DNA of 64,000 nt, from contig NZ_CP035491.1 of the NCBI RefSeq assembly GCF_004135405.1, forward strand, positions 2,046,001 to 2,110,000, given 5' to 3'. Both the position numbers and the translations under genes were made by a program. The first letter of the stretch is position 1. Each line of letters starts with the position of its first letter. Origin of the DNA: Agromyces protaetiae (lineage in GTDB: Bacteria > Actinomycetota > Actinomycetes > Actinomycetales > Microbacteriaceae). The notes under the pieces are model-generated. The model saw only the letters and a list, made by a program, of their open reading frames with translations. It had not been told where the DNA came from and searched no databases. Shown here in pieces: positions 1 to 11,712 of this stretch.

Positions 1-973
1 GCACGATGACCTGCACGCCGGGGTGCTCGGCACGCGCGCGCTCGATCTGCTCGACCGTGAACCGCTTGTGCACCGAGCAGAAGCCGTGCCAGAGGATGAC
101 TCGGGCGTCTTCGAGCTGTTCGGCCGAGGACCCGCCGAGCGGGCGGCGCGGGTTCCACATCGGCATCTGCTCGAGCGGCACGCCCATGGCCTTCGCGGTG
201 TTGCGGCCGAGGTGCTGGTCGGGGAAGAACAGCACGCGCTGCCCGCGCTCAAACGCCTGCTCGAGCACCGTGCGCGCGTTCGACGACGTGCACACGATGC
301 CGCCGTGGCGGCCCACGAAGCCCTTGAGGGCGGCTGAGGAGTTCATGTAGGTCACGGGGATGACGGGCACGCGGCCGTCGGCGCCGGGCGTGTCGAGGTC
401 GCCGTAGACCGTCGCGAGCTGCTCCCAGCACTCCTCGACGCTCGACTCGTCGGCCATGTCGGCCATCGAGCAGCCGGCCGCGAGGTTCGGCAGGATCACG
501 GCCTGCTCGGGGCGGCTCAGAAGGTCGGCCGTCTCGGCCATGAAGTGGACGCCGCAGAACACGATCGCCTCGGCGTCGGGCTTCGTGAGCGCCGCGTTCG
601 CGAGCTGGAACGAGTCGCCCACGAAGTCGGCGTGCTGCACGACCTCGTCGCGCTGGTAGAAGTGGCCGAGGATGACGACCCGGTCGCCGAGCGTCGCCTT
701 CGCCGCGCGGATGCGGGCGTGCAGCTCGTCGTTCGTGGCCGTGCGGTATGCCTCGGGCAGCGCGCCCTGGCGCGGAGCGCCGGTCGGGATGACGTCGCCC
801 TGCGAGGCGCCCGGGCCGTAGGCGACGGGGCCGCGGTCGAACTCCCACGGGCCGTCGGCGAGTTCGGGCGCGCACGTCGAGCCGGTCGCCTTGCCGGTCG
901 AGATGAGTCGGATGCTTCGGTCGACGGATGCCGCGAGGCGGATGTCGCGGACCGGCGGAGTGACGATCGTCAT
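1..973 (-). CDS. nadA: Quinolinate synthase NadA (3' end outside window)
   Basis: Quinolinate synthase condenses iminoaspartate with dihydroxyacetone phosphate to quinolinate, the second step of de novo NAD synthesis, using a [4Fe-4S] cluster in the cytoplasm. About 324 codons are visible; the carboxyl end lies beyond base 1. Readable family segments include ILGHFYQRDEVVQHADFVGDS, VFCGVHFMAETA (a probable cluster cysteine), PNLAAGCSMADM and FFPDQHLGRN. The ATG at 973 was chosen because the reading begins MTIVTPPVRDIRL and it lies 41 bases after the stop of nrtR on the same strand, so the two genes probably share a transcript. nadB and nadC, common partners, would lie off the window. Regulation by NrtR is inferred from adjacency and the upstream palindromes. 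Confidence 0.95.
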   Translation of the reverse strand, partial: MTIVTPPVRDIRLAASVDRSIRLISTGKATGSTCAPELADGPWEFDRGPVAYGPGASQGDVIPTGAPRQGALPEAYRTATNDELHARIRAAKATLGDRVVILGHFYQRDEVVQHADFVGDSFQLANAALTKPDAEAIVFCGVHFMAETADLLSRPEQAVILPNLAAGCSMADMADESSVEECWEQLATVYGDLDTPGADGRVPVIPVTYMNSSAALKGFVGRHGGIVCTSSNARTVLEQAFERGQRVLFFPDQHLGRNTAKAMGVPLEQMPMWNPRRPLGGSSAEQLEDARVILWHGFCSVHKRFTVEQIERARAEHPGVQVIV

Positions 974-1014
974 GGTGCGTTTCCTGTCTGGAAGGGGATC
1001 GACGTGAGGAGAGG

Positions 1015-1692
1015 TCAGCGGGAGCCGGCGAACGGCATGCGCGGCGGCGCCGCGCGGGGATCGAACCGGTAGAGGGCGGGCGGGCGGTGCGGCGTGCCGC
1101 TCTTGCGCTCGCCGGTGTCGACGAGGGCGCCCGAAGTCTCCATGGTGCGGCGGAAGTTGGCGGGGTCGAGGCGTTTGCGCAGCACGACCTCGTAGACGGC
1201 GCGAAGTTCGGCCATCGTGAAGGTCTCGCCGAGGAAGGCGTGCGCGAGGCCCGAGTACTCGAGCCTCGTGCGGAGCCGTGAGAGGGCGTACCCGATGATC
1301 GCGAGGTGGTCGAACGCGAGCGGCGGGAGCTCGTCTTCGTCGAACCACTGCACGTTCTCGTCGGCGACGGCTTGCTCGACCTCGTCGGAATGCACGAGCG
1401 CCCAGTACACGACCGACACGACGCGCTCGCCGGGGGAGCGGTCGACCGCGCCGAACGTGTAGAGCTGCTCGAGGTGCGCGGGTGCGAGGCCCGTCGTCTC
1501 TTCGAGGGTGCGTGCGGCGGCGGCCTCGAGGGCTTCGTCGACGGGGAGCCAACCGCCGGGCAGAGCCCAACGGCCGAGGCCGGGTTCACGCAGGCGGCGC
1601 ACGAGCGGCAGCCGCAGGCTCGGGCGCTCGGCGCCTTCGTCGGGGCTCAGGGCGAAGATGACGGTCGAGACGGCGAGGCGTGCGTGAGGCAT
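1015..1692 (-). CDS. nrtR: NrtR-type Nudix regulator of NAD synthesis
   Basis: This 225-residue protein has an N-terminal Nudix fold and a C-terminal winged-helix-like segment with the NrtR signature (FTMAELRAVYEVVLRKRLDPANFRR, roughly residues 135-165). NrtR proteins repress NAD genes and sense ADP-ribose or related products through the Nudix domain. The Nudix box spans residues 47-69, but two of its glutamates are threonine (Thr62, Thr66), so catalysis is probably weak or lost while ligand binding may remain; this is inference from the motif. The ATG at 1692 has a good ribosome site (AAGGGAAGG) just upstream. It is the first gene of a probable nrtR-nadA operon. A generic Nudix hydrolase is possible, but the C-terminal domain and nadA neighbour favour NrtR. 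Confidence 0.88.
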   Translation of the reverse strand: MPHARLAVSTVIFALSPDEGAERPSLRLPLVRRLREPGLGRWALPGGWLPVDEALEAAAARTLEETTGLAPAHLEQLYTFGAVDRSPGERVVSVVYWALVHSDEVEQAVADENVQWFDEDELPPLAFDHLAIIGYALSRLRTRLEYSGLAHAFLGETFTMAELRAVYEVVLRKRLDPANFRRTMETSGALVDTGERKSGTPHRPPALYRFDPRAAPPRMPFAGSR

Positions 1693-1718
1693 CCGGAACC
1701 TTCCCTTCCGACCCTTAG

Positions 1719-1731
1719 AGTCACGATGACT
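1719..1731. promoter_or_regulatory. Palindrome AGTCA-CGA-TGACT, candidate NrtR operator
   Basis: A perfect 5-bp inverted repeat with a 3-base spacer lies 27-39 bases upstream of the nrtR start. A second GTCA-N3-TGAC palindrome sits 35 bases further upstream. Position and pairing suggest autoregulatory operators; assignment to NrtR is inference. Confidence 0.45.
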
Positions 1732-1754
1732 TGAAGTGCTGGATGCAGCTTACA

Positions 1755-1765
1755 GTCAATCTGAC
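1755..1765. promoter_or_regulatory. Palindrome GTCA-ATC-TGAC, second candidate NrtR operator
   Basis: This site shares the GTCA-N3-TGAC core with the palindrome at 1719-1731; centres are 35 bp apart, a little over three helical turns. On the minus strand it overlaps a TTGACT that could be part of the nrtR promoter. Confidence 0.4.
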
Positions 1766-1864
1766 ACGAACGCGAAATCGGAGTCTCCACAGCGCCCGCC
1801 GCCGCGAGCCCGCGCCGGATAGGATGAACCCTCTCGACCCCGAGCGAAGACGGCGAGCGCCCCG

Positions 1865-3333
1865 ATGACGACCACCCCGACCCCGCCCCAGATCGCCGCG
1901 CGCGCCCGGCGATGGAGCCGCCCGCGCGTGGCCGAACGGCTCGGCAGGTTCGGCAGGCTCGGTCGCGAAGGGTGGCGCGGCTGGGTCGGCCCCGCCGCCG
2001 TCGCGGCCGTCGTCGCCGCGGCATACATCGTCTACGCCGCGTGGCAGTGGTCGCAGTACACGGTGAAGTCGTGGGACCTCGGCATCTTCGCCGAGCTCGT
2101 GAAGGCCTACTCGCGGCTGCAGCCGCCGATCGTCGACATCAAGGGCGACGGCTACAACCTCCTCGGCGATCACTTCCACCCGCTGCTCGCGATCCTCGCT
2201 CCCGTCTACGCCGTCGCACCGCATCCGTTCACCCTGCTCGTCGTGCAGGCGCTGTGCTTCGCGATCGCCGCGGCGGTCATCGCCCGCACTGCCATCCGCC
2301 GGCTCGGCACTCCCACGGGCGTGCTCCTCGGGCTCGCCTTCGGCCTCGCTTGGGGGCTGCAGTACGCCGCCGACGCGCAGTTCCACGAGATCGCGCTCGC
2401 CGTTCCGCTGCTCGCCTGGTCGCTCTGCGCGATGCTCGAACGCCGCGACCTCGCCGCCGCGCTGTGGGCGGCGCCGCTCGTCTTCGTCAAAGAAGACCTC
2501 GGGCTCACCGTCCTCGCCATCGGACTCGTGCTCGCCTACCGTTCGCGGAAGCCCCTCGGGCTGTGGCTCGCCGCGTGGGGCGCCGCCTGGTTCGCCATCG
2601 CCGTCTTCGTCGTGCTGCCGGCGCTCAACCCAGACGGGGCCTGGGCCTACGCCGGCAACGCCGACCCGGGCGGGGTGTTCTCCGATCCCGCTGCGCTGTT
2701 CCACCCGCAGAAGGGCGTGACGCTCACCCTGCTCCTCGTGATCACGGGCGGGCTCCTCGTCATCTCCCCGATCTCGGTCGTCCTCTTGCCGACCCTCGCC
2801 TGGCGGTTCCTCTCGACCAACGAGGGCTACTGGGGGCCGACCTGGCACTACAGCGCCGTCCTCATCCCGATCGCCTTCCTCGCGCTGCTCGACGGCATCG
2901 ACCGCGCCGCCGCGAGCCGGTGGGGTGGCTGCGCGGCTACGGTCGGCATGCCGCGACGGTCGCGGTGACTGCGGCGGCCGTGCTTCTCCCGACCTTGCCG
3001 CTCTGGGCGATGCTCGCCCCCGGCGCCTGGACCCCGCCCGCTCGCGCCGCGAACGCCGGGATCGTCCTCGGCCTGATCCCCGCGAACGCGACGGTCGAGA
3101 CCGATATCGGCCTCATGTCGTATGCGGTCGCCGACCACGACGTGTTCTGGCTCGGCAACCCGAACCCCGCACCCGACTGCCTCCTGATCGACCGAGTCGC
3201 CGGCACCCCGCAAGACTGGGGCGACGTGCTCGAAGTCGCAGAGCGACTCCACCCCGAGACGACCTGGGACGTCATCGCCCAGCTCGACGGGATCGAGCTC
3301 GCCTGCCGAAGCGGGGTCGTGCCGGCGAGCTGA
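1865..3333 (+). pseudogene. DUF2079 membrane protein, interrupted by a -1 frameshift
   Basis: The reading frame from ATG 1865 encodes a multi-pass membrane protein with the DUF2079 character (KSWDLGIFAELVKAYSRL near residue 65, DHFHPLLA, ADAQFHEIALAVPLLAWSL, FVKEDLGLTVLAIG). DUF2079 has no settled function; GT-C-like topology has been suggested for such proteins. The frame stops at 2968, but the family-like sequence continues in the next frame (WLRGYGRHAATVAVTAAAVLLP onward) to the stop at 3333. Adding one G to the GGGG run at 2922-2925 restores one protein of about 489 residues. This could be a true mutation, a slippage site or a sequencing error. A TAGGAT at 1819-1824 could be the promoter -10. 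Confidence 0.8.
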
Positions 3334-3405
3334 GCCCGCGCGGCTATGCGCCCGCGCGGCTACCCGCCCGCGCGGCTCCCCGCCCGCGCGGCTACCCGCC
3401 CGCGC
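3334..3405. repeat. 16-bp tandem repeat at the junction of two convergent genes
   Basis: Four copies of a 16-base unit (GCCCGCGCGGCTACCC, small variations) run from 3334 to 3397, with a partial fifth to 3405. The array starts directly after the stop codon of the DUF2079 gene. The stop codon of the opposing gene (TAG at 3394-3392 on the minus strand) lies inside the fourth copy. It may act as a structured transcript end, but no single clean hairpin is obvious. Confidence 0.85.
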
Positions 3406-6400
3406 CGGCCGCGGCCCTCGACCGGTTCGCGATCGCCGCGCACGGGTCGAAGCCCATCACCTCGCCGAGCTTCGCGAGCCCCGGGTATCCCGCGGTCGCG
3501 TCGGGCGGCGCCTCGCCGTCGTCGGCGGTCTCGACCGGCGGTTCGGCGGCGTCGACCGAGGCATCCCGCCGCACCGATTCGCCCATGGCCGTGCAGCCCG
3601 CCGCGGTCGCGATCGCCGAGTCGAACCGCGACTGGCTGAGCTGCGAGAGCGCCCAGCCGAGCGGCGGCACGACGGCGGGCGTCGACGCCGGCGCGATCTC
3701 GACCATGCCGTCGTCGAGGATCCCCGGCAGGCCGGAGTCGTCGGTGCCGAAGAAGCGGGCCAGGGCGGCCCGGCAGCCGACCGCGTCCGCCGGTTCGCTC
3801 GGGCACGCGCTCGGCAGGCTCAGCACGATGCGCTGGAGCCACGAGTCCTCGGCGGTCAGGTTCGTCCGCGCGGCGCTGCCCGTGATCGGCACGAGCGCTT
3901 CCGACTCGGCGCGCGCGACGTCCTTGGCGAGGTCGTACCCCTGGGTGTTCCGGAGGTAGAGGAGCACCGGCACGAGCCATCCCTCACCCTCCGCTCGCTG
4001 CTCGTTCTGCTTCGCGAGGAGCGCCATGAGCTCGGGCGCCGTGTCGGCGAGCGCCGCGAGCGAGGTCGGCTCGACGTAGCCGCCGTCGACGAACTGGGCG
4101 TCCTCCGGGGTGTTGCACGGCGCATTCGCGGGCATTCCGCCGGTCGGGGTGATGACCGCGAACCGGGCCGAGAGCATCGCGGCCGTCGACCAGTCGAGCG
4201 TCGTCAGGCACTCGGACAGATCGACGGGCGGGTCGGCGTCCCGCGCCTCCTCGTCGAGCGGCAGTTCGCGGAACCCCAGCATCGACGGAAGACCGCCGGC
4301 CGAGTCGCACGCGGCCTTCGGGCCGCGGTCGGTGACCGGAACCTGGTCGACGAGGAGGCGGCACTTCGTGACGACGTCGGCCGAGTTCATCATGAGCATG
4401 CCCGTGCGCCGGTCGATCGTGCTCGAGAAGGAGGTCGCGAGGGCGGGCGCGTCGCGCTCCCACAGCGCCTCGACGATCGCTGCGCGGTCGCGCCAGCGGA
4501 GGCCGAGGTCGTCGCCGTCGGGGTCGGGAGTCACCGACGGCACGCGGATGCCCGTCGCGCCCGCGTAGAGGTCGCCGACCGCGAGCCCGACGAGCGCCGA
4601 CGACACGACGTCCGGGCCCGAAGCAGCCCGCGCGGAGGCGATGATCTCGGCCGACGCCTTCGCCTCGGCCGCCCGACTCTCCGCTTCGCTCGGGTGGCGA
4701 GGGAGTTCCGCGGCGATCGCCGTGTCGACCGAGCTCGCGATCGCGAGGCCCACCGAGCCGCCGCTGATCCCGCTCGCGACGTACCCCGAGCGCGCGCCGC
4801 AGTCCTCGAGCGCAGCGAGCGCCGACGCCGTCCAGTACGCCGCCCGGATGCCGCCGCCTTCGGCGGCGATGAGGAACACGGGGCGCACCGGGTCGTGGCC
4901 CTTCACGGCCACGTTGCATGCGACGTCCGCTTGCACCTCGTCGAGGTATGAGGAGAGAGCGTTCGGGTCGTCGGCGCTCTCGCCCCGCGAGGCGGAGACT
5001 TGCACGGCGTGCACGGTCTCGTCGCCGAAGTACGCCGAGACGACGAGGTTGAGCGCGAACGGTATCAGGATCGCGAGGGTGAGCACCGGGGGCGCCTTGA
5101 GCTTCAGCCACCCGAACGGCAGCACGAGGGCGCGCGGCTGGACGAGGAGCGTGAACGAGCCGAGGATGCTCACCCACGCGCTGATCGAGGCGAGGGCGAC
5201 GGCGACGGCGCCGAGGAACGCGCCGACCGGGACGGGGAAGAGCATGAACACCGCGAGCACGACCACGCCGACGATGATCGAGGGCACCTCGACCCGGCTC
5301 ACGGGCGTCACGTACCGGTCGTCGGGGTCGAGGTCGAGTCGCGGGGGCTCCTGGTGCAGGCGCGAGTCCGGGTCGAGCCCGAGGCTGCGGAACGTGGCCG
5401 GTCCGAGTCGCGGGAGCAGGAACCTCGGCGCCAGGACGGCGACCGCCCCGCCCGCGACGACGGCGACCGCGGCGACGATCGACGGCCACAGCGAGGCGCC
5501 GGCGGGCGTCTGGTCGGCGAGCAGCGCGGGCACGACGTAGGAACGCACGATCCCGATGCCGCCCGCGACGAGCACGAAGACGGCGAGGGCGTCGCCGACC
5601 ATCCACGAGAAGCGGGCGCGATGCGGATCGGCCGGTTCGGGGTCGGTGTCGACGGCCTTCCTCCAGCCGATGCCCGCGAACACGGGGATCGCGCCGAGCA
5701 CGATGAGCAGCGGGATCGCCGTCGGCAGATGCACGGGGAACGGAAGCCCGATCGTCAGGCTCGCGAGGCTCACGCCCACGCCGACGGCGACGAGCACGGC
5801 CGGCGCGATGACCCAGGGCCACGCGGCGTCCCATCCGTCGTCGGCCGGCATCCGGATGAGACGCATCACACGGGTCTCGACGAGGAGCCGCGTGCGCCGT
5901 CGGCCGAGGGCGAACGTGCCCGCCGCGGTGCCGATGAGCGCGCCGACCGCGAAGACGGCGTGCCGGAAGCCGGTGAAGCCGTCGGCCCACTGGCGCTGCA
6001 CGTCGGGCAGCTGATCGAGGAGGTCGGCGGCGGGAATGCACGCGAGGACGGCGATGACGAGGATCGCAAGGGTCGCGAGGCGGTGGACCCATACCGCCTG
6101 GAGGATCCGCCGGAGGCCGCCGAAGATCGCGTCCCGGTACGCCTTGATCCGCAGGAACGCGACGATGAGCACGACGAGTGAGAGCACCTTGCCGGTCGAC
6201 GCGAAGGCGAGCGGCCACGAGATCGCATCGGCGAGCGTGGGGAGTCCGCTCGCGATCGCGATGCCCGCGATCGCCTGGAGCGAGTTCTCGATGAGTTCGA
6301 ACACGGCGTAGCTTGCGATCGCGTACGCCGGAACCAGCCTGAGCTCTTCGCCCGCGAGGTGCAGGAGGCGCAGGAAGAGCTGGACGAGCGCGAAGGCGAG

Positions 6401-6808
6401 CACGAGGTCGACGACGGCCGACAGCGTGATCCAGTAGCCGAGCCGGTCGTGCAGGGGAGCGCTCGCCCAGGCGGCCCAGCTGTCGACGTGCGTGATCGCG
6501 AGCGGGGAGATCGCGACGTTGAGCGAGTGGCTGCGCCCGTCGGCGGGCACGCTCGCGATCAGCCGGTCGATCTCGCCGAGGACGACGCCGACGAGCGCGG
6601 CGACGGCGATCCACGAGAGCACGGCGCCGATCGAACGCCAGGTGCGGGGCTCGATGCGCACGCCCTCCCGGGACTTCCGCACCGTGTACCGGGCCACGCG
6701 CTGTTCGGCGGCCGTCCGCTGTGCGGCCTTGAGCGCTCGGATGCGCGCCGTCTCGGCCGCCTGCGAGGGCACGCCCGATCGCACTGCGGAACCGGACTGT
6801 CCCGTCAT
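3392..6808 (-). CDS. Large multi-pass membrane protein with C-terminal patatin-like lipase domain
   Basis: The 1138-residue protein begins with a basic cytoplasmic segment, then many hydrophobic stretches between about residues 60 and 595, then a soluble C-terminal domain. That domain carries a glycine-rich oxyanion-type loop (AAEGGGIRAAYW, 649-658), a GISGG nucleophile elbow with Ser682, and VDGG with Asp908, the Ser-Asp dyad arrangement of patatin-like phospholipases. A membrane-embedded lipid acyl hydrolase is therefore inferred; substrate is unknown. Several cysteines in the lipase part hint at an oxidising, extracytoplasmic location, but I cannot fix topology. GAGGAG lies 7 bases before the ATG at 6808. 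It stands alone and converges on the DUF2079 gene. Confidence 0.7.
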   Translation of the reverse strand: MTGQSGSAVRSGVPSQAAETARIRALKAAQRTAAEQRVARYTVRKSREGVRIEPRTWRSIGAVLSWIAVAALVGVVLGEIDRLIASVPADGRSHSLNVAISPLAITHVDSWAAWASAPLHDRLGYWITLSAVVDLVLAFALVQLFLRLLHLAGEELRLVPAYAIASYAVFELIENSLQAIAGIAIASGLPTLADAISWPLAFASTGKVLSLVVLIVAFLRIKAYRDAIFGGLRRILQAVWVHRLATLAILVIAVLACIPAADLLDQLPDVQRQWADGFTGFRHAVFAVGALIGTAAGTFALGRRRTRLLVETRVMRLIRMPADDGWDAAWPWVIAPAVLVAVGVGVSLASLTIGLPFPVHLPTAIPLLIVLGAIPVFAGIGWRKAVDTDPEPADPHRARFSWMVGDALAVFVLVAGGIGIVRSYVVPALLADQTPAGASLWPSIVAAVAVVAGGAVAVLAPRFLLPRLGPATFRSLGLDPDSRLHQEPPRLDLDPDDRYVTPVSRVEVPSIIVGVVVLAVFMLFPVPVGAFLGAVAVALASISAWVSILGSFTLLVQPRALVLPFGWLKLKAPPVLTLAILIPFALNLVVSAYFGDETVHAVQVSASRGESADDPNALSSYLDEVQADVACNVAVKGHDPVRPVFLIAAEGGGIRAAYWTASALAALEDCGARSGYVASGISGGSVGLAIASSVDTAIAAELPRHPSEAESRAAEAKASAEIIASARAASGPDVVSSALVGLAVGDLYAGATGIRVPSVTPDPDGDDLGLRWRDRAAIVEALWERDAPALATSFSSTIDRRTGMLMMNSADVVTKCRLLVDQVPVTDRGPKAACDSAGGLPSMLGFRELPLDEEARDADPPVDLSECLTTLDWSTAAMLSARFAVITPTGGMPANAPCNTPEDAQFVDGGYVEPTSLAALADTAPELMALLAKQNEQRAEGEGWLVPVLLYLRNTQGYDLAKDVARAESEALVPITGSAARTNLTAEDSWLQRIVLSLPSACPSEPADAVGCRAALARFFGTDDSGLPGILDDGMVEIAPASTPAVVPPLGWALSQLSQSRFDSAIATAAGCTAMGESVRRDASVDAAEPPVETADDGEAPPDATAGYPGLAKLGEVMGFDPCAAIANRSRAAAGAGG

Positions 6809-6925
6809 GCGCGCTCCTCGGGCGGCGGCCGCGGACGGCGGCCTCGATGGCGAGAGCGTATCGCCGGGGCATCCGCCCTATGCACCCCCGGACGGGGGAC
6901 ATCTGGCGCAGCGTGCGCGGTCGGC

Positions 6926-6931
6926 TAGGAT
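6926..6931 (+). promoter_or_regulatory. Candidate -10 element of the glycine riboswitch transcript
   Basis: TAGGAT lies about 35 bases before the first aptamer of the gcv leader. It matches the TANNNT form seen before other genes in this window. No convincing -35 hexamer is visible. Confidence 0.4.
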
Positions 6932-6962
6932 CGGAGCACAACCTCACATCGGGCCTTCAACG

Positions 6963-7165
6963 CATCGCGGGAGAGCCGGGTAGCACCTCTGGTCATGCCG
7001 GCACCGAAGGAGCAAGCCTCCCCGCCAATCTCTCAGGTCACACATACCGCGATGAACAGGCCGCTCTGAAAAGCGGATCGGGCATTCCCGCCACATCCCG
7101 CCGACGGTGAAAGCGCGCGCGAGCGCGTGAAGCTCTCAGGCCCATGACAGAGGGGGAGTTCCCAG
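6963..7165 (+). ncRNA. Tandem glycine riboswitch upstream of gcvTHP
   Basis: The leader of gcvT contains two glycine-aptamer-like segments in series. The first, about 6963-7069, has GCGGGAGAGCC, GGCACCGAAGGAGCAAGCC, CCGCCAATCTCTCAGGTCA and ends GCCGCTCTGA. The second, about 7070-7165, has GCCGACGGTGAAAGC, GAAGCTCTCAGGCCCATGACA and AGAGGGGGA. These are the conserved blocks of the glycine riboswitch, which normally switches on glycine-cleavage genes when glycine is high. Its position directly before gcvT fits. Exact boundaries need a covariance-model fit. The rest of the 6809-7205 gap holds the upstream region of the opposing membrane-protein gene. Confidence 0.93.
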
Positions 7166-7205
7166 CCGGCATCCGCCGACCGCCCAAGCGACTCTGGAGA
7201 ACTCC

Positions 7206-8348
7206 GTGACCGAACGACGCAGCCCGCTCGAAGCCGTCCACCGTCAAGCCGGTGCGAGCTTCACCGACTTCGCGGGTTGGCAGATGCCCGTGCGCTACTC
7301 GAGCGACCTTGCCGAGCACCACGCGGTGCGCACCTCGTCGGGTCTCTTCGACCTCTCGCACATGGCCGAGATCGTCTTCGTCGGCCCCGAGGCGGCTGCC
7401 GCCCTCGATTACGCCCTCGCGGGCAAGCTCAGCGCCATCGAGATCGGGCAGGCGAAGTACTCGCTCCTCCTCGACGAACAGGGCGGCATCATCGACGACC
7501 TCGTCGTGTACCGCACCGGTGAAGACCGCTACATGGTCGTCGCGAACGCCGGCAACCGCGAGCCCGCCGCGAAGGCCCTCATCGAGCGTGCGCAGGGCTT
7601 CGACGTGTTCGTCTCCGACGAGAGCGACGACATCGCGCTCATCGCGATCCAGGGCCCCGACGCGCTCTCGGTGCTGCTCGAGACCCCCGGCTTCGGCGTC
7701 GAAGGCCCCGGCAACGACGACGAGGACTTCGACCGCTCGGCGACCGAGCTGAAGTACTACCGCGCGTTCCCCGCGACGTTCGAGACGAAGCCCGTGCTCG
7801 TCGCCCGCACGGGCTACACGGGCGAAGACGGCTTCGAGCTCTACGTCGCGCCCGACCTCGCGCCGACGCTCTGGCAGGCCCTCGTCGAGACGGGCGGCTC
7901 GCGCGTGACGCTGTGCGGCCTCGCGAGCCGCGACACGCTGCGCCTCGAGGCGGGCATGCCGCTCTACGGCCACGAGCTCGGCCTCGACACCTTCCCGGTG
8001 CAGGCGGGTCTCGGCCGCGTCGTCGCGCTCGCGAAAGAGGGTGACTTCGTCGGTCGCGCGGCGATCGAGCGCGGGCCCGAGGCGGATGCCCCGGTGCTCG
8101 TCGGTCTCGCGTCCGAGGGCCGTCGCGCTCCGCGCGCCGACTACGAGATCTACGACGGCCCGGGCGACGACGCCGGACGCGTGGGCGTCGTGACGTCGGG
8201 CGCGCTGTCGCCGACGCTCGGCCACCCCATCGCGATGGCGTACGTGTCGCCCGCCGTGCAGGCGGTCGGCACGCCCCTCTACGTCGACGTGCGCGGCACG
8301 CGCATCGAGGCATCCGTCGTCGCGCTGCCCTTCTACAAGCGCGCGTAA
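7206..8348 (+). CDS. gcvT: Glycine cleavage system T protein (aminomethyltransferase)
   Basis: GcvT transfers the aminomethyl carbon from lipoylated H protein to tetrahydrofolate, releasing ammonia, in the cytoplasm. The 380-residue length matches the family. Visible features are [24 protein letters not shown], the Tyr-rich [14 protein letters not shown] segment, and the terminal LPFYKR. The start is GTG at 7206, with GGAG at 7196-7199. It is the first gene of gcvT-gcvH-gcvP and lies 40 bases after the riboswitch, which should control the whole operon. Confidence 0.97.
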   Translation: MTERRSPLEAVHRQAGASFTDFAGWQMPVRYSSDLAEHHAVRTSSGLFDLSHMAEIVFVGPEAAAALDYALAGKLSAIEIGQAKYSLLLDEQGGIIDDLVVYRTGEDRYMVVANAGNREPAAKALIERAQGFDVFVSDESDDIALIAIQGPDALSVLLETPGFGVEGPGNDDEDFDRSATELKYYRAFPATFETKPVLVARTGYTGEDGFELYVAPDLAPTLWQALVETGGSRVTLCGLASRDTLRLEAGMPLYGHELGLDTFPVQAGLGRVVALAKEGDFVGRAAIERGPEADAPVLVGLASEGRRAPRADYEIYDGPGDDAGRVGVVTSGALSPTLGHPIAMAYVSPAVQAVGTPLYVDVRGTRIEASVVALPFYKRA

Positions 8349-8387
8349 GCGCTCCCGCCGAGCCTCTCAACAACATTGGAGAACACC

Positions 8388-8759
8388 ATGACCGACCGGA
8401 ACGAACTCTTCTACACGCCCGAGCACGAGTGGGTGCGCGTCGACGGCGACACCGTCGTCGTCGGCATCACCGACTACGCGGCCGACAAGCTCGGCGACGT
8501 CGTCTACGTCGACCTGCCCAAGGTGGGCGCCGCCGTCACGGCCGGCACCGTCGTCGGCGAGATCGAGTCGACGAAGTCGGTGGGCGAGCTCTTCGCGCCC
8601 GTCGACGGCGAGGTCGTCGAGGCCAACCAGGCCGTCGTCGACGCGCCCGAGCTCGTCAACAGCGACCCGTTCGGCGAGGGCTGGCTCGTCAAGGTCAAGG
8701 TCGGCGAGCTGCCGAAGCTCCTGACGGCTGCCGAGTACCGCGCCCTCGTCGGCGAGTGA
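8388..8759 (+). CDS. gcvH: Glycine cleavage system H protein
   Basis: GcvH is the lipoyl carrier that shuttles the aminomethyl group between P, T and L proteins. The 123-residue protein has [13 protein letters not shown] at the front and the lipoylation motif GEIESTKSV with Lys63. I chose ATG 8388 because GGAGA sits seven bases upstream; an in-frame TTG at 8376 overlaps that ribosome site and is unlikely. It lies 39 bases after gcvT and 29 bases before gcvP, in one operon. Confidence 0.97.
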   Translation: MTDRNELFYTPEHEWVRVDGDTVVVGITDYAADKLGDVVYVDLPKVGAAVTAGTVVGEIESTKSVGELFAPVDGEVVEANQAVVDAPELVNSDPFGEGWLVKVKVGELPKLLTAAEYRALVGE

Positions 8760-8788
8760 CGAACAACCGCAAGGGACCCCGCAGCACG

Positions 8789-11692
<2,904 letters not shown>

Positions 11693-11712
11693 GCGCCCGT
11701 CACACCGGGCGC
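11693..11712. terminator. Hairpin between gcvP and the opposing small gene
   Basis: GCGCCCG (11693-11699) pairs perfectly with CGGGCGC (11706-11712). The stem starts on the base after the gcvP stop and its loop holds the stop of the minus-strand gene, so it may serve both directions. No U tract follows. Confidence 0.5.

Noticed and set aside
249..1589. Long open frame opposite and across nrtR and nadA
   Set aside because: It is in a different frame from two clear genes, is rich in Arg/Ser/Pro and has no family character: a high-G+C shadow.
2922..2925. Programmed -1 frameshift in the DUF2079 gene
   Set aside because: No typical slippery heptamer or downstream pseudoknot is evident, and two other genes show the same simple homopolymer deficit.
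3334..3405. CRISPR array
   Set aside because: Units are 16 bp, contiguous and without unique spacers; they form a simple tandem repeat at gene ends.
3984..6947. 987-residue open frame overlapping the patatin-like gene
   Set aside because: Arg-rich shadow in another frame of the same strand; the membrane-protein frame has the motifs and ribosome site.
8376..8387. TTG start for gcvH four codons upstream
   Set aside because: It overlaps the ribosome site used by ATG 8388, which gives the normal H-protein N-terminus.
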